Positions 56,400 to 64,000 of a DNA stretch of 64,000 nucleotides are shown here, piece by piece. How positions within the stretch are numbered: the first letter of the stretch is position 1; every line of letters begins with the position of its first letter. The stretch covers positions 279,001,930-279,065,929 of the forward strand of contig JARYHS010008074.1 in assembly GCA_031002005.1 (NCBI GenBank), written 5' to 3'. The stretch comes from Vandiemenella viatica. Lineage: Eukaryota > Arthropoda > Insecta > Orthoptera > Morabidae. A program made the position numbers and the translations under genes. The notes beneath the pieces are model-generated. The model was given only the letters and a program-made list of their open reading frames with translations, was not told the DNA's origin and did not search any database.

Positions 56400-57950
56400 T
56401 GATGTTTGCAGAAATAAACTACGAAAGTTGCATACATTTTTATTTTCTCACGTTAACACCTTCTTAATTGTATAAACCACTTTAGTTAATACGCAAATTT
56501 GCAGTTAAAACTTTATTTATATTATAGTTAGTAACGTTTTTGACTCATTTTAGCACACAAACAGAAAAATCTCAATAAGATAAACATTTAATGTCTGCTA
56601 CAGCACAAGAAGTAAGGTACGTCACTTATTAAATTACCAATTATTTATCCCCCCTCTTTTATGCCATTGTCTGCGCATAGGTGCTTAATATAGACCAGAG
56701 GGTGTTGTTTTTTAAACAAACTTTCCGATTAGTTGTAATTACGATTGGTTCTCGTTAGCTTACTCACTTCGAAACTGTTGCGAAGGACATATTAAAGAAG
56801 GCAATCTTTGAAATTATCTGACCTACTACCCCTAAAAACCTCAAGTGCCGCTAATTTTAATGTTTGCATGTGACACCAACAGCATGGCATGCCTAACTCC
56901 ATTTGCGCCACGGAGAGTTGGAGATTTAACTTAGGATTATGGTACACGGTGATTAGGAATCATACACCTTTATTGCAGTCGATATGGTGGATAATTAGTC
57001 AATTATTAGAATTACTTCCCTCTATTGGGCTCAAAACGTGTCGAAAGCCAGACATCCTTACGATGTTTCAGTGGCTTTGACCAAAAAGGTGGATTCATCT
57101 CTCGTTAAAAATGTTTAGCACTTCTGTATAAAAGTCTTCTTACAATTTCGACCATTAGAAGTTTCATAAGCGAGGAGTAACTTAGAAACTTGACGTGAAA
57201 CTTCTAGTATATACATCCACAACGGTAGACTGCAGCTAAGTACGTTGCGAATGAGAGAGGTTAACGTGTAACAGTTTTATAGCACTCATAGATTATTTAC
57301 AACTAGTATCCAAATATGGAGAAACATTACTTTAAATGTTATCTGTAAGGTACATAATTCGTGTCTACTACTTTTTTTTAAGACATTGTTGAAAACTTGT
57401 AATTATTCTGAAAGTAGTCATGAAAATCGCAGTTTTCATAAGCAATCAACATTTCCAACTTTATTTAAAATGGTCTGTTACTGAAACAGTTTCCAACTAA
57501 ATCTCGTCTTTCCCGGTGTTGATGGAATATTCTCCGCAAATTAAAAAAAAAAAAATCCATGTTAAAATTCAAAAAGAAGAAAGTTTCTCGCTTCCACGTG
57601 CAGAATAAGGCCATTATTCACGAATTATGTTAAATTTGTCTACCGATATTTTCCTTATTATTGACAGCGGCCGAACAGGATAAAATCATGTGGGAATAGA
57701 TTACTGTGAACTTACGATGCTGCCCGAATGTGGTGATGGTTATGACTATAATAATAACCGGAATAACTCATTATCAGAAAAGAAATTTGGTACTTTTGTA
57801 TAATTTCTCTCCCTGTTGACTTCTGCAGAAATAAAAATTGTGGTCAAAACTGGCGGTATTAGGAAAGGCACCTAAATTTGTAATTCTTCTGCTTAAGGAC
57901 TGTTATTTTGTCTTGTAAGTAGTATAGGTATAAAATAGTTTATTCATTGT
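56400..57950. other. AT-rich non-coding stretch
   Basis: No gene or repeat that I can support. Confidence 0.45.
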
Positions 57951-57994
57951 GAAAAGCTCTCGGGCCTCTCACGGAGCCATGTGTCCGTCAGTCA

Positions 57995-58040
57995 GGTGCG
58001 ACGTTTCGGGGCCGTTCCCCAATTCCATCTTTTGGCAAAG
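57995..58040 (-). ncRNA. Hammerhead-ribozyme-like motif 3
   Basis: On the minus strand: AAAAGATGGAATT (eroded CUGAUGA-like start), a perfect GGGG...CCCC stem II, GAAA, then CGTC...GACG at the stem III position (arm at 57985-58003). The stem-loop followed by CGAAACGTC is shared with motif 1. Probably inactive. Confidence 0.33.
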
Positions 58041-59270
58041 GTTCTGGTTATCAGTTATTCAGCTTATTTTCATCAACAGTCTCTTTTTTTTATCTTTGTA
58101 ACAATTATTAAAGCAGACATTTTATTTCCACAAAGGTAGTTGTTCTGATATCGGGAGGAAGCTACTCCACAACTGTAGTAAAATCATTTTTGCCGAATCT
58201 TTTGACTAGTCAGCCGGGAAATAGTTGCTTCTTCATACAGCCGTATTTCACACAGTCTTGCGTGGTTTTTGGTATTATCTTCATATGCATATTGTGACTT
58301 TCCGAATCCTATTTTCTACTTTCGTACAAGACCTAAAATTTAATTAAAGTATTATAATATCACAGAAATTATTTGACGTTATTTTCAATTATTTGATGGT
58401 TCAATTAATTCGCACTATTTGTATTCAATATTTAGTAATTTCTTTATCATTAATATATTTTCAAGCTTATTTCAATTAACGTATGTCTGTAATAGCTTCT
58501 TGTGGAAGAATTTGACAATGTTGAATTGTTCCGTTTGCAATGCGGCCCATGGTCACGATGGCGAACGCGTTCTCGAATGTTTGATTGCTTGCTCTGTTTT
58601 TCTGCTGGGCACGAAATTATTTGGAGTGCAGTTCCTTTTAAGCATGGCAGTTTAAGCAACAGTTTCATTTTGTATGTAATACAGTTCAGTAAATAGTTTA
58701 AAGGGAACAATCCGTCGTCATCATCTAGTCAGTTTAAATACAGAACTGATCAGTAAATCAGCATTAAACACAACGTTGCTTATTGCTCTAATCAAAATAA
58801 GCAATATTAATTAACAGGCAGCATTTTTGTAGTAAGCAGTCAGAGGCGTTTGTGTCGGCGATAAGTTTAATAAATGAGTAAGTTAAATTTATTCTTTGTT
58901 AGTCATTGTTTTGTAAAGTAGCATCCTTTCTTTTAATCAAGACGGTTCAAGATTTCAAGAAGTGAAGAGGTAAGCTTTAGTGGATTCTGTCCGCTCAGTC
59001 GAACATAGGCTGCTTAATTTTCGGAGTGGATGTGACGAGATGACCACTTAACATTCTTCTTCACCACCTTTTCCCAACATTTTGTCTGCCTTTGATGAGT
59101 TTTGCTCATGGTAGGTACGGTCAAATTCGAAGCTATGGTTTTAAGGCCACATGTCGTTATTGACGTCAAGCAACTTAGACCTACTGCCAGGTGTTACTAA
59201 GTACTAATGGCAGAAGTGAAATATTGCCACCAGTCTGCGAAATGTGGAACTATATACTATGTGTGGTAAG
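58041..59270. other. Non-coding stretch
   Basis: Nothing supported. Open frames at 58419-58710 overlap on both strands without recognisable motifs. Confidence 0.45.
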
Positions 59271-59446
59271 TGTATACAGTAAAGCTCTTTATTCGCGGGG
59301 GATACGTTCCGTAAATATGCCGCGAATATGGAAACCGCAAATATGGAATGGTAATTTGTATGGGATTATAGGGGATACGTTCCAAGGTTAAAAAAAAAAA
59401 AAAATCAAAATAAATCAAATTATTAAGAGATTTTAAGCAATATCTT

Positions 59447-59872
59447 TTAATTATTATTGTCAGGCTTAGGCAATGTTTTAAAGAATTTAGTAATCTTTTT
59501 TTGTTTTGCCACTTTTAAAAGGTATTTCAATTCGGACTGATATTCAGCTATGGCATTATAAATTTGTCTTTTAAAAACAAGACTTCTTTCCATAGACGGA
59601 TCAGTTTTCATGAAGAAATCGTAAAGCTCATTTGTCAACCATAGACCTTCACTCAGGTTTTTTAATTTAAATGTCACCATTTCAGTGCTCGTTGAAGCCT
59701 CTTCTTCAAAGGGTTGGGGATTTAACATTTCCTCCAAGTCGATTTCAGCCAAATGGTCGTCTTGTGATTCTAGCAACTCTTGAATGTCCTTTGATTCTAT
59801 CTGTTTAAAACCATCTCGTCTTATTCCATTCGCTACTTGAGCAATGTTTGCACTTAAAGTTTGAATTTGCAC
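59447..59872 (-). pseudogene. Tigger transposase C-terminal region
   Basis: A 141-codon open frame ending at 59447. It contains the acidic linker (DIQELLESQDDHLAEIDLEE) and then LKNLSEGLWLTNELYDFFMK, DPSMERSLVFKRQIYNAIAE and the terminal KKITKFFK. This matches the C-terminal tail of Tigger/jerky transposases, including the PCNA-interaction-like 'Q..I..FF' end in eroded form. Upstream (59875-59935) the WEKLWPDF motif is visible in broken frames, after which the DDE core is missing. Confidence 0.85.
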
Positions 59873-60161
59873 GGATTCTCAATCATTTCCCACAGTGAAA
59901 TCAGGCCACAGTTTTTCCCAGCATGATTTCAAAGTGTAGGCTTCAGTTCTTGCAACGGTGTCTGCAGATACAGTTTCTCCAACAATTTCCATTCTATGCA
60001 ATGATTGTCGCACTTTGAATTATTAAACCAACCTTCCGACGTTTGAAATCCTTCACTTGTACGTTCATCGCCAGATTCTTTAAAATACGCTTTGTCTTCT
60101 CGCGGATCATAGGACCATTTGATGGCTCTCTTCTCTGTTTACGGTCTTCAGTCCATAATGA

Positions 60162-60443
60162 TTACGCAGCTCCCCATTTTTCAGTTGCTGGATGACGATC
60201 AATTTTTACCGAGGTTGAAGCTATTGAATTCCGTATTTTTTCTTCGGATTTCTTGATGAATCGTACAGTTGATTCGTTAACATTGAAAGAACGTGATATG
60301 GATGCAAGCGACACGCCAAGGCGTACGCGGTCAAGCATTTCCATTTTTACTCTATGCGGCAACACAACATTTTTCCGAGTAGGATCAAATTTTTCTTTGC
60401 GTTTTCTAGACGTTATAAATTGCGAACAAAGGAGATGAGACAT
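60162..60443 (-). pseudogene. Tigger transposase N-terminal helix-turn-helix
   Basis: A 93-codon open frame from 60443 with SRKRKEKF, then VLPHRVKMEMLDRVRLGVSL, ASISRSFNVNESTVRFIKKS and EEKIRNSIASTS. This is the psq/CENP-B-type N-terminal helix-turn-helix found at the start of Tigger transposases. The second (CENPB) helix domain follows in broken frames (TSEGWFNN near 60030), after which sequence jumps to the C-terminal region near 59930, so the deletion removed the DDE endonuclease core. What is left could at most bind DNA. Confidence 0.85.
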
Positions 60444-60670
60444 GTGTTATTATTGAAACGACTGACTAGTTGAAGTAATAGTAGATTGAGAGACGATCGT
60501 GGCGGAGCGGCTTTTACCAACGCTGCATACACGTTAGTAAAGGATACAGACTCCGCTGAATGTACTGAATGGATCCGCGAATAATAAAATTTTCCATCGG
60601 TGAATACAGAAAGTTGTCACAATTACTTTATCCGCGACTACTGAAAGCGCGAATAAGGAGCTTTGATTGT

Positions 60671-61670
60671 NNNNNNNNNNNNNNNNNNNNNNNNNNNNNN
60701 NNNNNNNNNNNNNNNNNNNNNNNNNNNNNNNNNNNNNNNNNNNNNNNNNNNNNNNNNNNNNNNNNNNNNNNNNNNNNNNNNNNNNNNNNNNNNNNNNNNN
60801 NNNNNNNNNNNNNNNNNNNNNNNNNNNNNNNNNNNNNNNNNNNNNNNNNNNNNNNNNNNNNNNNNNNNNNNNNNNNNNNNNNNNNNNNNNNNNNNNNNNN
60901 NNNNNNNNNNNNNNNNNNNNNNNNNNNNNNNNNNNNNNNNNNNNNNNNNNNNNNNNNNNNNNNNNNNNNNNNNNNNNNNNNNNNNNNNNNNNNNNNNNNN
61001 NNNNNNNNNNNNNNNNNNNNNNNNNNNNNNNNNNNNNNNNNNNNNNNNNNNNNNNNNNNNNNNNNNNNNNNNNNNNNNNNNNNNNNNNNNNNNNNNNNNN
61101 NNNNNNNNNNNNNNNNNNNNNNNNNNNNNNNNNNNNNNNNNNNNNNNNNNNNNNNNNNNNNNNNNNNNNNNNNNNNNNNNNNNNNNNNNNNNNNNNNNNN
61201 NNNNNNNNNNNNNNNNNNNNNNNNNNNNNNNNNNNNNNNNNNNNNNNNNNNNNNNNNNNNNNNNNNNNNNNNNNNNNNNNNNNNNNNNNNNNNNNNNNNN
61301 NNNNNNNNNNNNNNNNNNNNNNNNNNNNNNNNNNNNNNNNNNNNNNNNNNNNNNNNNNNNNNNNNNNNNNNNNNNNNNNNNNNNNNNNNNNNNNNNNNNN
61401 NNNNNNNNNNNNNNNNNNNNNNNNNNNNNNNNNNNNNNNNNNNNNNNNNNNNNNNNNNNNNNNNNNNNNNNNNNNNNNNNNNNNNNNNNNNNNNNNNNNN
61501 NNNNNNNNNNNNNNNNNNNNNNNNNNNNNNNNNNNNNNNNNNNNNNNNNNNNNNNNNNNNNNNNNNNNNNNNNNNNNNNNNNNNNNNNNNNNNNNNNNNN
61601 NNNNNNNNNNNNNNNNNNNNNNNNNNNNNNNNNNNNNNNNNNNNNNNNNNNNNNNNNNNNNNNNNNNNNN
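60671..61670. other. Assembly gap (1000 N)
   Basis: A run of exactly 1000 N adjoining the right end of the Tigger element. Open frames across it are artefacts. Confidence 0.99.
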
Positions 61671-62925
61671 TGAGCGCCTTTATGCAACTCGGTAGAGATT
61701 CAAAAGGCTATCGCTGCTACTTTCTCACAAATGGCCCGCGACAGCGTGCTTCAAAGCTATCTGCATCTTTTTTTTCCCGGTTCGTTCTTTTTTCCTTATT
61801 TATGTCAATCCTTGGAGCAATTACAGAGAGGAATGAAATCCATGTGTTCTTCCTTGTTTACAAAACCAGGAATACTGATGAGATATTTTGATACAGATGT
61901 AACTATTCTACAAGAATAAAACTAAATTTGCAAGAAGACGAATTACTGTTTCAGCAAATATACTCGTAAATAGCAGAAGTGATTTACTGGTTTAGAGTAA
62001 CAAGCGATATCTTAATATGCTAGCGAAATGCCGTATTTAGTCTGTTGTAAATATTTTTATGAACTACCAAAACTAATATCAAACTCGATCTCTGAAAAAG
62101 CATTTGTCTGTTTGAAATTTAAATATCTCGAAGGATAAAAAGACTAATTGGAAAAGATAACTCCTGGTCCCTATTAATTGAAATGTGTTTAGGAATTTAA
62201 AACGCAGATACTGAATTCTGAAATTAGCTTTTCGTTGCATATATTAAAATCATTGTGGCGCTGAGTCAAAATCTACCCTAGTGAATATTGTCAACAGATT
62301 GACGAAAAAAATTTTGACGACCACTTTTGAAATCTTTTTTTTAGGCTCATTATAAACTTACAGAGTTCTCAAATTTCCTCATCCGAACAGTGTTACATGT
62401 TGAACTAATATCGGGATTTTACATGAAACTCATAACTAAAAGAAACTCAATTATTGTGCACTATCATTTAACAAGAACTCTCCTAAGATCAGATATCGTG
62501 GATTTCACTCTATACACAGTGTTTTCTGTTAAAGGAACAATACATATAAAAAATAATATTCCTTCATCAAAATTTCATAAGAAAAATTAAGCTACACGAA
62601 TCTCCTTGGAATAAGAAAATTCTGTTTACCATAAGTGAATTACTGTCTGAGGAACATGAGGAACATAATAACGAAACTATGTGTATCTTCCACATTAACA
62701 TTTCCAGTTCATAATGGTAATTATTTAATGATGTGTCAAAGACCTAGGGACAGGGTTTCTTAAAACTGCGCAATCCGCCTTTGTCGTAAAAGCGGTAATC
62801 CTACCTGCTAAAGAGGACCTACTGTTTAAAGTGGAATCAGAATTACAGAGCGTTCTAGCATCGTTCCATTACAAAAGTATAGGTTTGTCGGAGTTATACG
62901 TCAGTTTTAAGGCCCGTAAACATTT
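61671..62925. other. Non-coding stretch
   Basis: AT-rich sequence, no feature that I can support. Confidence 0.45.
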
Positions 62926-62929
62926 CAGC

Positions 62930-63000
62930 AGAGACCTGGATCCGAACTGAGAACCTTTCGATGCCAAATCAGATATTTTAATCAAATGTTAACAGCAATT
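62930..63000 (-). mobile_element. Decayed SINE head, family B-like
   Basis: On the minus strand: GATTAAAATATCTGATTTGG, then ATCGAAAGGTTCTCAGTTCGGATCC. The arrangement 'GATTAA.......CGAAAG.T....GTTCG.ATC' parallels the tRNA-like head at 14251, with a one-base-changed B box (GTTCGGATCC). Confidence 0.35.
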
Positions 63001-63139
63001 AACGTTTATACACAGTTCTTGGTCAGCGAAATCTTGAAAAATACATATTATACACACATTTGATAGGATAGTGTGAGATATGTAGCTGGTGTAGAGCTAC
63101 GAACTTGAACGTGTTAATTCATGTAATCTAAAACTGGCA

Positions 63140-63170
63140 CTGAAGATGTCATAAATAAAGACGAAACGCG
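63140..63170 (+). ncRNA. Hammerhead-ribozyme-like motif 4
   Basis: CTGAAGA (core CUGAUGA with one change), GTC-loop-GAC as stem II (63148-63150 with 63160-63162, 9-base loop), then GAAACGCG. This closely follows the classical CUGAUGA-GUC...GAC-GAAACGCG hammerhead layout. Upstream AACGTG can pair with CGCGTT, but stem I is not evident. Confidence 0.4.
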
Positions 63171-63179
63171 TTTGCCATT

Positions 63180-64000
63180 TTAAAAAAAAAAAGTTATTTG
63201 GTTGGAAGACGGAGACTAATGAAAAAAAAATCACAATAACCGAAGACCTGTGGCTAAAATCACCAACATGTTATAGCGCCATCGTAGGCCCTACTGGATT
63301 GCGGTAGATACGACAGGCCATCAAACCAGGGCATCATGAATATGGTGTTTAGGGAATTTTCCTTAATCTAAAAAAAAGGTCGGATAATTTCCAATTTTGT
63401 CTCATAATAAACACAATTCAGAGTCAAATTAACACAATACTTATGGGATTCACAGACACAGATATGGTATAGCTACGCTCGTCCCCAGTAACAAGACTTG
63501 TGGTATAGGCCGGTGGGGATCATCGTACCTGTTACACCCAGAAAAACAGAAGAACACTCCTCAAATCGGAAAAAGTGCTGGATCAAAGTTCTCTAATTTA
63601 TATATTTATTTTCAAATAGTATGTTTTATAAACTAAGTAAATTAAAAGTAATAAACGCTTAACAAACTTTTGGAGGTTCGTAGGCTTTAATCATCCTAAA
63701 AATCTCAAGATTGTACATAATACGCTTAATGGAAGCTGTTGACAGTGATAGTCATAAAAGATCTCCTTCAGTAGTTTAAACTGCCATTTAATTCTAATTA
63801 TGAACATAATATTTACTAAGATAGGCAACGAGTCTGCTGTAGTCGAAATACCGATTTTTCTGGTTAATCTAAAGAAAACGGGTACAAAACAAGAAAAAAT
63901 CATCCACTTAAAAACAAAATACCGGAGATAATTGAGGAAATTGGAAAAAAATTATTCTGATTAAATGATGTTTAGTGAACGAAGAGTTTACCTGCTTACT
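63180..64000. other. Non-coding stretch
   Basis: AT-rich sequence to the window end with nothing that I can support. Confidence 0.45.

Larger units (their letters stand above)
59277..60669 (-). mobile_element. Internally deleted Tigger/pogo element
   Basis: The left end starts CAGTAAAGCTCTTTATTCGCG at 59277 after TA (59275-59276). The right end, read inward on the minus strand, begins CAATCAAAGCTCCTTATTCG at 60669 next to T and the assembly gap. These are Tigger-type ends with a TA target. Additional CGCGAATA motifs recur just inside both ends. The interior holds the start and end of a Tigger transposase, but not its catalytic core. Confidence 0.88.

Noticed and set aside
60569..61891. Open frames of 336-440 codons
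   Set aside because: They span the second 1000-N gap; only short ends are real sequence.

Overview
This 64 kb window looks like a stretch of a large, AT-rich arthropod genome, most likely an insect. The reasons are the mix of transposon families (a Jockey-type LINE, BEL/Pao, a Tc1/mariner element, Tigger/pogo, Helitron ends, tRNA-derived SINEs), the low gene density and the lack of any bacterial-style operon. I recognise no complete host protein-coding gene. A possible short exon (37161-37500), an orphan reading frame (4747-5082) and two regulatory-looking stretches (34140-34530, 40630-40940) are the only weak candidates for host function. Two 1000-base runs of N (42189-43188, 60671-61670) are assembly gaps.

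Layout. 1-6850: mostly AT-rich unique sequence with two decayed LINE tails (1983-2500, 3290-3745). 6855-10818: a 4 kb tandem satellite whose centre is a homogenised ~368 bp unit made of two diverged ~184 bp monomers; it ends about 15 bases before a Helitron-like 3' terminus and a short Helitron-like element (10869-11623). 13.5-14.6 kb: two SINE types. 17661-24188: a young LTR retrotransposon with 1.26 kb LTRs, a 4-bp target duplication, a tRNA-Lys-type primer site and a gag reading frame, but no pol. 25270-28859: an older, stop-riddled element with the same gag-only plan, carrying a SINE. 30696-31056: a PIF/Harbinger-like MITE. 34-38 kb: candidate enhancer, LINE fragment, SINE, possible exon, and a BEL/Pao pol C-terminal fragment inside a near-perfect 38-bp inverted repeat. 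39.8-43.2 kb: SINE copies, a CpG-rich promoter-like block and a Helitron end. 45.1-50.9 kb: a decayed LINE tail, then an almost full-length Jockey-type LINE with target duplications. 51197-52120: an internally deleted mariner-like element with ~110 bp inverted repeats. 54.0-54.8 kb: another Helitron-like repeat. 59277-60669: an internally deleted Tigger element that keeps its DNA-binding and tail regions but lost the DDE core.

How the parts work together: most recognisable elements are non-autonomous or broken and would depend on enzymes supplied from elsewhere. The two gag-only LTR elements would need a pol from a relative, the deleted mariner and Tigger need a transposase, and the SINEs need a LINE. 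The less expected observations are the gag-only LTR pair, the dimeric satellite next to Helitron termini, four scattered hammerhead-ribozyme-like motifs, and a SINE inserted into the target duplication of another SINE.
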